Shown here one piece after another: positions 7,010 through 13,836 of a DNA stretch of 14,591 bases. The translations under genes and the position numbers were made by a program. Below the pieces are notes generated by a model. That model searched no databases. It worked only from the letters and a program-made list of their open reading frames with translations, and was not told where the DNA came from. The stretch is taken from contig URAM01000038.1 of NCBI GenBank assembly GCA_900545815.1, forward strand, positions 1-14,591, read 5' to 3'. Origin of the DNA: an uncultured Eubacteriales bacterium (lineage in GTDB: Bacteria > Bacillota > Clostridia > Oscillospirales > Oscillospiraceae). The first letter of the stretch is position 1, and each line of letters begins with the position of its first letter.

Positions 7010-7078
7010 ATGCGATACCTGTCCTTCTCTCTCTCAGATTGTCCGTTGTTGACGGGCATTTGTAGTTGAATTGACAGA

Positions 7079-7107
7079 ATTGTAGCACAGCTGAGGGGAA
7101 AATGCAA
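7079..7107 (-). promoter_or_regulatory. Sigma-A promoter of the pheB-hom-aspartokinase operon
   Basis: Minus strand: -35 TTGCAT (7107-7102), 17-bp spacer, -10 TACAAT (7084-7079). The leader to pheB is only about 60-65 bases, too short for a lysine riboswitch or T-box, and contains no terminator. Confidence 0.85.
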
Positions 7108-7193
7108 CCGCCAATTTACCCGAAAATTCTTCGGAAGCACAGGAAGCCTTTGGACTGTTCCCATGGGAATCGGTGGAACCGCCCCAAAAACCA

Positions 7194-7230
7194 CGCAAAA
7201 ATCCCCAGAGCTGGTCTCAGCTCTGGGGAT
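7194..7230 (-). terminator. Intrinsic terminator of the penicillin-binding protein gene
   Basis: A perfect 12-bp stem (7201-7212 with 7219-7230, 6-base loop) is followed on the minus strand by TTTTT. It lies about 25 bases after the PBP stop codon. The stretch to the pheB promoter (7108-7193) holds nothing I can support. Confidence 0.9.
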
Positions 7231-7254
7231 GGGTGTATGCCGATGGGGGACAGG

Positions 7255-9696
7255 TCAATCGTCGTCCTCGTCCTCCTGGTGATGGGGTTTCGTCTTGTTG
7301 GTCTTGTTTTCGGTCTTTTTGTTCGCCTGGGTGTCCTCGTCGTCCTTCTCGTCGTCCTCGTCTTCCGCTTCCGGATCCACAGGAGTCTCCTTCTTGGGCT
7401 TGACGACCTTTTTGGGGATATAGGACACCTCGCCCCGAATCTTGGCCTTGGCGGCGGCGCCAGTGCGCTGGTAGTTGAGGATCATGTTGCCGTTGGAGTA
7501 GTAGTGTCGGTCACAGTACTCAGAGGGGGCGTCCCCAGCTAAAAACACCTGGTTTTTCCCGCATCCGGCGGCGGTACACGCCTTGGTGGCCAGCAGGCCG
7601 CTGGCGGTGCAGCAATAGGCTGTGGTGGTCTCCAGGTCGCCGTTGAAGCCGATGTCCGTCTCCCCTTCGCTCACTGCGCTCATGACCTTCTGCCACAGGA
7701 TACAGGAGGGGTTGCCCGCCGAGTTGATGCGCTCCTGCCGGTCGTAGCCGCTCCAGACGGCGGCGGTGTAGTAGGGGGTGTAGCCCACGAACCAGCGATC
7801 GTAGTCGTTGGTGGTGGTACCGGTCTTGCCGGCGGCGGTCATGTTGCTCAGCTTGGCCAGCTTGCCGGTGCCATCGGTGACTACATGCTGGAGCATCTGG
7901 TTCATGTAGAACGTGGTGGCCTGGCTCAGGATGGCCGTGCTGGTGGGCTGACCGGTGATGACGGCGTTGCCGTTCTCGTCCACCTTCACGCTGTAGTCTC
8001 CGTTGGACAGCAGGATCTTGCCGGTGCTGTCGGTGACCACCGTGTAGAGGTAGGGGGAGGAGTACAGGCCGTCCCGTGGGAAAGCGGCGTAGGCCGCCGC
8101 CATCTCCAGGGTGGTCACACCCTTGGTCAGGCCGCCCAGTGCCAGGGGGGCGTAGTTCAGGTCGGAACGGGTGACGCCGGTGCTGGTCTCATAATCCTTC
8201 ACCAGGGTAGTGATGCCGAACTTTTCCGTCAAAAAGTCATAGGAGTTCTCCAGCCCCAACTGAGCCAGCACCTTGACCGCTACTGTGTTCAAAGAGTGGG
8301 TCATGGCGGTGTCCACGTCGGTCAGACCGGAGTAATACCCCTCGTCGTTCACCGGCCACAGCGTGCCGTCACTGTTCTGCTGGAAGGGGGTGTCGTCCTC
8401 GGCGGAGGAGGGGAGGATCAAACCCGCCTCCATGGCCGGTGCGTACACGCCCAGGGGCTTGATGGAGGAGCCTGGGGGACGGAGGGAGTCGGTGGCGCAG
8501 TTCCAGATGCGGTTGCCGGTTTTCTCCCCAATGCCGCCGGCCAGAGCGACCACAGCGCCGGTGTTGTTGTCCACCACAGTGATGCCGCTGCGCAGAGCCT
8601 GACCGCCTGCGGATTTGTACTGGGCTGTGTTGTTGGCATCGCCGTAAACGGCGTCCACCTTGGCCTGCACCTTGGGATCCAGGCAGGAGTAGATCTGCAA
8701 GCCGCCGGAGTAGATCAGGTTGGTGGCGGTAGTCTCATCGTAGCCGTACTGCTTGCCCAGGTCGGAGATGACCGACTCGATGACCGCATCGGTGTACCAG
8801 CTATAATAGCCGTTGTCCGACCCGCCGGTGGTCGTCTCGCTGTCCTTGGAGCCAAAGACGCACTTGACCTCCTCCGCCTTGGCCTCGTCCCGTTTTTCCT
8901 TGGAAATATACCCCTGTTCGCACATCAAGTCCAGAGCCAGATTCCGCCGTTCCTTGTTGTTCTCCGGCTGGGTGTAGGGGTCATATTGGGAGGGATTGTT
9001 GGTGATGGCGATGAGAGAGGCGCACTCGGCCAGGGACAGTTCATTCACCGTCTTGCCAAAGTACTTCTGCGCCGCCGTGGACACGCCGTAGCAGCCATGC
9101 CCCAGATAGATCACGTTGAGATACCACTCAATGGTCTCGTCCTTGGTGTGGGTCTTATCGAACTCCAATGCCTCAAAAATCTCCAGCACCTTCCGCCGCA
9201 CGGTGGTCTCATCGTTGCCGGTGAGATTCTTGATAAGCTGCTGGGTGATGGTACTGCCGCCCTGGATCTGCTGACCGGTGAACATATACTTCACCGCTGC
9301 CGCCGTCCGCAGCCAGTCCACCCCGTGGTGATCCCGAAAGCGTTTGTCCTCGATGGCGATGGTGGCGTGGATGAGGTCATCAGGCATATCCTTCAAGTCC
9401 GCCCACACCCGATTCTCCGAGGCGTAGAGGGGCTGATAGGCCACATAGTCATCCTTCTCGCTGTCGTAGTAGTACAGGTTGGAGGTCAAGTCGGTGTTGG
9501 AGGTCAGCAGGGCGGCGCTGGACTGTTCCACCTCCGGCATGATCACGTTGTGTACATAGACAGCGGCGTAGCAAGCCACGATGGCGCAGGTGGTCACAAA
9601 GATCAGCAGCAGGGTGCCGAGAATGACGCCCAGGCGCTTGAAGAAGCTGCGCGGCTTGGTGGTCGATGGGTTTTGTTTCGCTTTTGCGTTTGCCAA
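7255..9696 (-). CDS. Class A penicillin-binding protein (bifunctional transglycosylase/transpeptidase, PBP1A-like)
   Basis: Polymerises lipid II and cross-links peptidoglycan outside the membrane. 813 residues. A basic N-terminal tail precedes one membrane anchor (about 21-47). The GT51 domain shows IEDKRFRDHHGVD with catalytic Glu116 and QGGSTITQQLIKN (145-157). The transpeptidase has SSIK (nucleophile Ser410), SLN (468-470) and KTG (624-626). A Cys-rich stretch (YCCTASGLLATKACTAAGC) and a long charged tail follow; the last 40 residues are Lys, then Asp/Glu rich. The start is non-AUG: TTG at 9696 with AGGAGG 10 bases upstream, or the ATT just before it at 7 bases; no in-frame ATG precedes the anchor. 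It is monocistronic between its own promoter and terminator. Confidence 0.95.
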   Translation of the reverse strand: MANAKAKQNPSTTKPRSFFKRLGVILGTLLLIFVTTCAIVACYAAVYVHNVIMPEVEQSSAALLTSNTDLTSNLYYYDSEKDDYVAYQPLYASENRVWADLKDMPDDLIHATIAIEDKRFRDHHGVDWLRTAAAVKYMFTGQQIQGGSTITQQLIKNLTGNDETTVRRKVLEIFEALEFDKTHTKDETIEWYLNVIYLGHGCYGVSTAAQKYFGKTVNELSLAECASLIAITNNPSQYDPYTQPENNKERRNLALDLMCEQGYISKEKRDEAKAEEVKCVFGSKDSETTTGGSDNGYYSWYTDAVIESVISDLGKQYGYDETTATNLIYSGGLQIYSCLDPKVQAKVDAVYGDANNTAQYKSAGGQALRSGITVVDNNTGAVVALAGGIGEKTGNRIWNCATDSLRPPGSSIKPLGVYAPAMEAGLILPSSAEDDTPFQQNSDGTLWPVNDEGYYSGLTDVDTAMTHSLNTVAVKVLAQLGLENSYDFLTEKFGITTLVKDYETSTGVTRSDLNYAPLALGGLTKGVTTLEMAAAYAAFPRDGLYSSPYLYTVVTDSTGKILLSNGDYSVKVDENGNAVITGQPTSTAILSQATTFYMNQMLQHVVTDGTGKLAKLSNMTAAGKTGTTTNDYDRWFVGYTPYYTAAVWSGYDRQERINSAGNPSCILWQKVMSAVSEGETDIGFNGDLETTTAYCCTASGLLATKACTAAGCGKNQVFLAGDAPSEYCDRHYYSNGNMILNYQRTGAAAKAKIRGEVSYIPKKVVKPKKETPVDPEAEDEDDEKDDEDTQANKKTENKTNKTKPHHQEDEDDD

Positions 9697-9743
9697 AATG
9701 GAAACACCTCCTGAAAAGCGTGGGAAAAGGGTGTTGCCTTCTC

Positions 9744-9762
9744 AAAGTTCCGTGGGAACTTT
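9744..9762. repeat. Hairpin at the 5' end of the PBP transcript
   Basis: AAAGTTCC-GTG-GGAACTTT is a perfect 8-bp inverted repeat with a 3-base centre. Given the -10 box at 9769-9774, it would lie at the very start of the PBP mRNA, where it could stabilise the 5' end or be bound by a regulator. There is no T-run in the minus direction (followed by GAGAAGG). Confidence 0.5.
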
Positions 9763-9787
9763 TAAGGTATTATACCACAGTTGTCAA
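9759..9787 (-). promoter_or_regulatory. Promoter of the PBP gene (two overlapping readings)
   Basis: A consensus TATAAT (9774-9769) preceded by TGG forms an extended -10 with a poor -35. A consensus TTGACA (9787-9782) is only 7 bases from that TATAAT, but stands 17 bases from TAAAAG (9764-9759). Either pair could fire; the extended -10 is preferred. Confidence 0.6.
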
Positions 9788-9907
9788 ATAAACGTCTGTT
9801 TTCCGCGAACATTTTGAAAAAAACCTCCGTGGGCGGGAGAATCCTCCGGTTCTGTTATAAAACCAGGGTTTTCCAGGGCATACTGGCAGGGAAAGGGGTG
9901 AGTGAAC

Positions 9908-10225
9908 ATGAACATCAGAACCTTGCGTGCCTGGTTCATCGGCGTGGCCATGACCCTGGCGCTGCTCATGACCTGCGGCGTTTTGGCTTGGCAGCTGACC
10001 GCACCCGTGCAGGCGGGGGGCAGCGCTGCGGCAGAGGACAGCGGGGAATACCTCCTGGTGGATCAGGGCGGACGGGTCTGCGTCTACTCCGGCGACAGCC
10101 TCATCAGCAACACTGGCATCCCCGTCCGTGCCTTGCCCGAACTGGATCGGATCGCCCTGGCTCAGGGCATCCACGCCAAGGGGCAGCGGCAGCTGGCCGC
10201 CCTGCTGGAGGACTTCGGCGCATAG
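9908..10225 (+). CDS. Small secreted or membrane-anchored protein with BofC C-terminal-like segment
   Basis: 105 residues. An N-terminal hydrophobic helix (about 8-27, WFIGVAMTLALLMTCGVLAW) is a signal peptide or anchor, so the rest is extracytoplasmic. After a short linker, residues about 46-105 read YLLVDQGGRVCVYSGD, then TGIPVRALPELDR, GIHAKG and LLEDFGA. This matches the pattern of BofC C-terminal-like domains in clostridial small proteins; in Bacillus, BofC acts in the intercompartmental sigma-K checkpoint of sporulation. That role should not be assumed here. ATG at 9908 is chosen because AAGGGG lies about 9 bases upstream; an in-frame GTG at 9902 is too close to it. It is divergent from the PBP gene. 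No clear terminator follows before the next promoter. Confidence 0.75.
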   Translation: MNIRTLRAWFIGVAMTLALLMTCGVLAWQLTAPVQAGGSAAAEDSGEYLLVDQGGRVCVYSGDSLISNTGIPVRALPELDRIALAQGIHAKGQRQLAALLEDFGA

Positions 10226-10251
10226 CACCGCAAGAATTTTGTATTAGCCCC

Positions 10252-10280
10252 TTGCTTTTTCTACCGGTTTTGGCTACAAT
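10252..10280 (+). promoter_or_regulatory. Sigma-A promoter of the first DUF1292 gene
   Basis: -35 TTGCTT (10252-10257), 17-bp spacer, -10 TACAAT (10275-10280), about 48 bases before the ATG. This promoter could also feed the 6S RNA downstream. Confidence 0.8.
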
Positions 10281-10327
10281 GTAGGAAAGCAAGGGCGCAA
10301 CGCCCAATCACACCGGAGGAAGACACC

Positions 10328-10633
10328 ATGAGCAACGATTACGGCGGAACCTTTATCACGCTGACCGATGAAAACGGCGAAGAAGTGGTTCTGGAGTACC
10401 TGGACACCGTGGAGTACAACGGCAATATCTATATGGCCTTCTTCCCCACCTTGGACGAGGATGTGGATCCCGATGAAGCGGAGGAGAGCGAGGACTACGG
10501 CCTGATCATCATGCGGGTGGAGACCGTCAACGGCGAGGACGAACTGGTCACCCTGGAGGATGAGGACGAGGCGGAAGCGGTCTATAACGTGTTCATGGAG
10601 GAAGCCTTCAGCGAGGACGAGGACGAGGAATGA
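10328..10633 (+). CDS. DUF1292 family protein (YrzB-like), copy 1
   Basis: A 101-residue soluble, strongly acidic protein. It has the DUF1292 pattern: TLTDENGEEVVLEYLDTVEYNGNIYMAFFP, then an acidic linker, YGLIIMRVE and the C-terminal EDEAEAVYNVFMEEAF. The family is widespread in Firmicutes (B. subtilis YrzB) and of unknown function. GGAGGA lies 7 bases before the ATG. It stands alone behind its own promoter, not beside ruvX, unlike the second copy at 13001-13300. The two copies share the E-x-LD-x-VE-(F/Y)-(E/N)-G core but are clearly diverged. Confidence 0.93.
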   Translation: MSNDYGGTFITLTDENGEEVVLEYLDTVEYNGNIYMAFFPTLDEDVDPDEAEESEDYGLIIMRVETVNGEDELVTLEDEDEAEAVYNVFMEEAFSEDEDEE

Positions 10634-10679
10634 TCGCCCAGCCTGCCGCATAAGATAACGACAGAACTTGAAACAGAAA

Positions 10680-10870
10680 CGCGCCCTGCGGGGTACGTGA
10701 TGATCTCACATTAAACCCACAATTTTCTTTCGGGATGCCCACCTCGCTTGGTGGTTTGCAGGCCTCCCGGCCTTCGGGCTGGAAGTTGGAAGCAGTAAAG
10801 CTTGGCGGAGGCAACCCACCTGCCCTTTTGGTGCAGGTTTAAGAGAGATCACACGGCCTTCGCGGGGTTT
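10680..10870 (+). ncRNA. ssrS: 6S RNA
   Basis: A roughly 190-base non-coding stretch folds as a rod. The closing stem pairs CCCTGCGGGG (10684-10693) with CTTCGCGGGG (10858-10867), 10 bp with G-U pairs. GATCTC near 10702 can pair with GAGATC near 10845, next to an AT-rich central bubble (ACATTAAACCCACAATTTTC). The distal arm ends in CCGGCC-UUCG-GGCUGG (10767-10782). A side hairpin, ACCTGC/GCAGGT (10818-10838), lies on the 3' side of the bubble. Together with the 3' segment around GGAGGCAACCCACCTGC, this matches my memory of Firmicutes 6S RNA, which mimics an open promoter and binds sigma-A RNA polymerase. Exact ends are approximate. Positions 10871-10920 carry only a small inverted repeat (GCCGGT/ACCGGC, 10894-10907). 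Confidence 0.75.
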
Positions 10871-10920
10871 TTTATCCCTTGCGGTGGGGAAACGCCGGTG
10901 AACCGGCTAGATCGCACTTC

Positions 10921-10950
10921 AAAAACCTGGGATTTCCCCCAGGTTTTTTT
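10921..10950 (+). terminator. Intrinsic terminator after the 6S RNA
   Basis: An 11-bp stem (AAAAACCTGGG, 10921-10931, with 10938-10948) and 6-base loop end in a T7 run on the plus strand. It separates the DUF1292-6S RNA unit from the foldase promoter 10 bases downstream. Confidence 0.88.
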
Positions 10951-10959
10951 CGTTATGTC

Positions 10960-10988
10960 TTGCAACGGTAGGACAAATCGAGTATAAT
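10960..10988 (+). promoter_or_regulatory. Sigma-A promoter of the foldase gene
   Basis: -35 TTGCAA (10960-10965), 17-bp spacer, consensus -10 TATAAT (10983-10988), 69 bases before the ATG. Confidence 0.87.
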
Positions 10989-11057
10989 GTACCGATGTGA
11001 TCAAGCAAACGGGTCAAAAACCCGGAACGTAAACCGAATTTTGGAGGAATCCGTTCT

Positions 11058-12647
11058 ATGAGTGAAGAAACCAAGAACCTCAACCATACAGACCAGAAAA
11101 AAGGGGAGGATGCCCTCAAGGGTCTATCTATGAAGGAGCGCAAGAAGGCGCTGGAGGAGAAGAAGGAAAAGCGCCGCACCAAGCTCTACATCGCCATCGG
11201 CGTGGTGGTGGCCATCCTGGTGGCCGCCCTGCTTTTCTTCGATGGAGGCACCCTCCAGCGCTCCATGACCGCTATGACGGTAGGGGACAAGACCTACAGC
11301 GCCGCTGAGGTGGATTACTACTTCTACAGCAGCTACAACAGCGCCAGCACCTATGCTAAGTACTACGGCCTGGATACCAGCAAGAGCCTGAAGGATCAGG
11401 AGATCTACGAGGGCACCACCTGGTACGACTACTTCCGAGACAGCGCCAAGAAGGAGCTGACCAATGTATCCATCCTGGTGCAGGAGGCGGAAAAGGAAGG
11501 GTACAGCCTCAGCAAGGAGGGAGAGCAGGAGGTGGAGGACGCCATCACAGATCTGAAAGAGCACTGCAAGGAGAATGGCTACTCCCTGAAATACTACCTC
11601 CAGAACACCTATGGCCGGTATATGAACGAGAAGACCTACAAGAAGGTCGCCCTGGAATACCAGCTGGCACAGGAGTACCAGAAGAAGGTCACTGAGTCCT
11701 ATCAAAAGACGGACAAAGATGCGGAAAAGTATTACAAAAAGCACAAGGCGGAGCTGGATACCTTCGAGTATGAGGCTTACGAAGTGCCCGTAAAGACCGA
11801 GACAAAGAAGGATAAGGACGGTAAGACCGTGGAGCCGACGGAAAAAGAAACCAAGGCCGCCGAAAAGAAAGCCAAGGAGGGCGCAGCAGCCCTGGAAGCA
11901 GCCATGAAGGCGGGCGACACCAAGAAGGTGGCAAAGCTGGTAAAGGAATATGGCTGCACCGACTACAGCAACCGCACCTATTCCTCCTTCAGCAGCTGCG
12001 GCTTCAGCGAATGGCTGACCAATGAAAAGCGCACGGCCGGCGACATCAAGACCATCAAAAATGAGACGGAAGCCACCGATGATAAGGACGCCACCCTGAA
12101 CGGCTACTATGTGGTGCAGTTCGACAAGCGCTATTTGGACGAGTACCACGGCGCCAACTTCCGCAACGTCCTGGTGAAGGCGGAGGCCGCCACCGACAAG
12201 GACGGCGAGACGAAGAAGGACGACGATGGCAACACCGTCTACGACTACGATGCCGCTAAGGAAAAGGCGGAAAAACTCCAGCAGACCTGGAAGAAAGACG
12301 GCGGCGACGCCGATGCCTTGGGGGCGCTGGCGGAGGAAAACTCCGGCGACAGCACTTCCAACTACAACAAGGGCAAGTACGAAAAAGCCTCCAAGGAGGA
12401 CGTGACGGACACCCTGAAAGCCTGGCTCTTTGACGAGAAGCGCAAGGAAGGGGACACTGCCCTGCTCAAGGACGAGGACGCCCAGGGTTACCAGCTGGTG
12501 TACTTTGAAGGCTACGGGGAAAAGTACCACTGGCAGGACGTGAGCATCGCCGCCCTCCAGAAGGAAGACTACGACAAGTGGTACGAAAAGGTGGAAAAGA
12601 CCTACGACGACAAAATCACTACCAGCTTCATGTATCGCTTCGTGTAA
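11058..12647 (+). CDS. Membrane-anchored PrsA/SurA-like foldase with two degenerate parvulin-like units
   Basis: 529 residues: a charged cytosolic tail (1-42), a single anchor (43-62) and a Lys/Glu-rich extracytoplasmic part. Residues about 70-215 resemble the SurA/PrsA N-terminal helical domain (MTVGDKTYSAAEVDYYF). Two parvulin-like units follow. Unit 1 runs about 236-368, containing WLTNEKRTAGD (319-329) and GYYVVQFDKR. Unit 2 runs about 378-497, containing FRNVLVKAEA, LGALAEENSGD, WLFDEKRKEGD (456-466) and GYQLVYFEGY. Active parvulins have HILV and GYH; here both histidines are replaced (NVLV, GYQ), so isomerase activity is doubtful and a holdase/chaperone role for exported proteins is more likely. 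There is no lipobox Cys, unlike classical PrsA. GGAGGA lies 9 bases before the ATG. A small membrane protein gene follows 3 bases later. Confidence 0.85.
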   Translation: MSEETKNLNHTDQKKGEDALKGLSMKERKKALEEKKEKRRTKLYIAIGVVVAILVAALLFFDGGTLQRSMTAMTVGDKTYSAAEVDYYFYSSYNSASTYAKYYGLDTSKSLKDQEIYEGTTWYDYFRDSAKKELTNVSILVQEAEKEGYSLSKEGEQEVEDAITDLKEHCKENGYSLKYYLQNTYGRYMNEKTYKKVALEYQLAQEYQKKVTESYQKTDKDAEKYYKKHKAELDTFEYEAYEVPVKTETKKDKDGKTVEPTEKETKAAEKKAKEGAAALEAAMKAGDTKKVAKLVKEYGCTDYSNRTYSSFSSCGFSEWLTNEKRTAGDIKTIKNETEATDDKDATLNGYYVVQFDKRYLDEYHGANFRNVLVKAEAATDKDGETKKDDDGNTVYDYDAAKEKAEKLQQTWKKDGGDADALGALAEENSGDSTSNYNKGKYEKASKEDVTDTLKAWLFDEKRKEGDTALLKDEDAQGYQLVYFEGYGEKYHWQDVSIAALQKEDYDKWYEKVEKTYDDKITTSFMYRFV

Positions 12648-12650
12648 GCC

Positions 12651-12947
12651 ATGGAGATTTTTAGAGCGTGGTTCGTCTGGGGGGAGAGCGACCTGTTCTT
12701 CCCTGGCGTCATCCTCCTGCTGATCTTCGTCCTCCTGCCCTGGCGGGAGGGGGAGAAGAAGCGGAACGCCATCCTTATTATCTGCTCCGTGGTGGTCTAT
12801 TGGGTCTGTGAGACTGTCGTCTCCTACTACCCACCCGGCGGCGCCCTCCAGTACCTCATCCTCTTTGTCGGCGGCATCGCCCTGGCCATCACCTACGGTC
12901 GGGTCATCCGCTGCGTCTGGGAGTGGAAACCGGGGTTCCGGAGATAA
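12651..12947 (+). CDS. Small three-helix membrane protein, unknown
   Basis: 98 residues with three hydrophobic segments (about 14-29, 39-57 and 66-83). They are separated by a charged loop (WREGEKKRN) and a short YYPPGG turn, ending in a basic tail (KPGFRR). I do not recognise a family. The ATG is 3 bases after the foldase stop, and no Shine-Dalgarno sequence is visible, so translation probably depends on ribosomes finishing the foldase. Against chance: it fills the gap exactly and ends just before the shared terminator. It could support the foldase at the membrane, but that is only positional inference. Confidence 0.65.
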   Translation: MEIFRAWFVWGESDLFFPGVILLLIFVLLPWREGEKKRNAILIICSVVVYWVCETVVSYYPPGGALQYLILFVGGIALAITYGRVIRCVWEWKPGFRR

Positions 12948-12955
12948 CGTAAATA

Positions 12956-12987
12956 AAAACAGCAGGACACCTGTCCTGCTGTTTTTT
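12956..12987. terminator. Bidirectional terminator between foldase operon and DUF1292 copy 2
   Basis: A perfect 10-bp GC-rich stem (CAGCAGGACA, 12960-12969, with 12972-12981) has a 2-base centre. It is flanked by AAAA before and TTTTTT after, giving T-runs on both strands. It lies between convergent stop codons. Confidence 0.9.
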
Positions 12988-13000
12988 CATCGAAAAGGGG

Positions 13001-13300
13001 TCATTCCCCCTCCAGATAAGTCTGAAAATCAAAGGAGGACATATTTTTCAGGTGGAAGATGTCGTACACCGCCTGGGCAATGCCCTCGTCCTCCACCGGC
13101 ACATAGCCCTCCGGCTTCTGGGCGTCCTCCCCCTCCAGACGGAGGATGATGTCCCCGTCCTCCGGGAATTCCTGGGGGCAGAACACGCCGTAGGCCACGC
13201 CCTCAAACTCTACTATGTCCAGCAGCTCGTACCGCTGCTCCTTGCCGTCGGGGCCGATCATCTCCAGTACCACATAGTTGTCATCGGTGTCAAACAGCAT
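13001..13300 (-). CDS. DUF1292 family protein (YrzB-like), copy 2
   Basis: A 99-residue acidic soluble protein: DNYVVLEMIGPDGKEQRYE, LLDIVEFEGVAYGVFCP, DGDIILRLE, and AQAVYDIFHLKN at the C-terminus. It is the same family as 10328-10633, function unknown. ATG at 13300 is preferred because GAGG lies 8 bases upstream. An ATG at 13306 overlaps the ruvX stop as ATGA and would add two residues, so translational coupling is also plausible. The order ruvX then DUF1292 gene is conserved in Firmicutes (yrrK-yrzB in B. subtilis). It ends at the bidirectional terminator. Confidence 0.92.
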   Translation of the reverse strand: MLFDTDDNYVVLEMIGPDGKEQRYELLDIVEFEGVAYGVFCPQEFPEDGDIILRLEGEDAQKPEGYVPVEDEGIAQAVYDIFHLKNMSSFDFQTYLEGE

Positions 13301-13302
13301 CC

Positions 13303-13731
13303 TCATTCCCTCTCTTTCTGATTCCGGCGAAAGCCCAGGTAGCCTTCCAAGATTAAGGTAGCCGCCACTGCGTCCACCTTCTGCTTGCGTTTTTTGCCCC
13401 GCCGTCCGTTCTCGGACAAAATCCGGTGGGCGTCCACGGTGGTCAGACGCTCGTCCCACAGGTGGACGGGCAGTCCCGTCTCCTCGGTCAGCCGCTGAGC
13501 CAGCCCTTCGCTTTTCAGCACCCGCTCGCCCTTGGTGTCGTTCATATTCTTCGGATACCCCAGCACCAGCTCCGTCACCTGCCATTCGGCGATGATCGCC
13601 CGCAGCTGCTCTACCACCACATCCTGCTTCCGACTGTCGATGGTGGTCGTCCAGCCCGCCAGCATTCCGGTGGGGTCGGAGATGGCAACGCCGGTGTGGG
13701 CGTCTCCGTAGTCGATGGCCATAATGCGCAT
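13303..13731 (-). CDS. ruvX: RuvX/YqgF family Holliday junction resolvase-like protein
   Basis: 142 residues, normal for the family (about 138-150). The RNase H-like fold is shown by MRIMAIDYGDAHTGVAISD (first catalytic Asp7), LVLGYPKNMN (second strand), LPVHLWDERLTT (third acidic centre, DERLTT) and the C-terminal KRKQKVDAVAATLILEGYL (final Asp). The family is implicated in pre-16S rRNA 5' end maturation and/or recombination. ATG at 13731 has GAGGG 5 bases upstream; the longer open frame upstream crosses the promoter and is not used. It is the first gene of a two-gene unit with DUF1292 copy 2. Confidence 0.95.
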   Translation of the reverse strand: MRIMAIDYGDAHTGVAISDPTGMLAGWTTTIDSRKQDVVVEQLRAIIAEWQVTELVLGYPKNMNDTKGERVLKSEGLAQRLTEETGLPVHLWDERLTTVDAHRILSENGRRGKKRKQKVDAVAATLILEGYLGFRRNQKERE

Positions 13732-13768
13732 AACGTCCCTCGTTTCTCTGCAAATGAAGTGATAGTCT

Positions 13769-13798
13769 ATTGTACCATCCTCCACCACCTCCTGTCCA
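13769..13798 (-). promoter_or_regulatory. Probable promoter of ruvX-DUF1292
   Basis: Minus strand: -35-like TGGACA (13798-13793), 18-bp spacer, -10 TACAAT (13774-13769), leader about 30 bases. The spacer is unusually G-rich on this strand (GGAGGTGGTGGAGGATGG). Confidence 0.6.
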
Positions 13799-13836
13799 GC
13801 ACTTGCAGATTGTCCCTTTCTTTTTTCCAGGGAGTG

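Noticed and set aside
7010..7078. Lysine riboswitch or threonine attenuator before pheB-hom-aspartokinase
   Set aside because: The leader is only about 60-65 bases and has no terminator stem or Thr/Ile codon run.
7885..9714. 609-residue open frame on the plus strand opposite the PBP gene
   Set aside because: Shadow of a GC-rich gene: Gly/Val/His-biased, no recognisable domain, and it crosses the PBP promoter-side region without a start signal.
10634..10957. Protein-coding or tmRNA/SRP RNA gene in the DUF1292-foldase gap
   Set aside because: No frame with a ribosome site and sensible composition. No tRNA-like end or tag frame (tmRNA) and no GGAA/GNRA Alu-S domain pattern (SRP); the rod with a central bubble fits 6S RNA better.
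11124..12530. 468-residue hydrophobic open frame on the minus strand opposite the foldase
   Set aside because: The Leu/Val/Phe richness comes from the complement of Lys/Glu/Asp codons (AAG, GAG, GAC). No Shine-Dalgarno sequence, and the plus-strand gene is supported by promoter, ribosome site and domain order.
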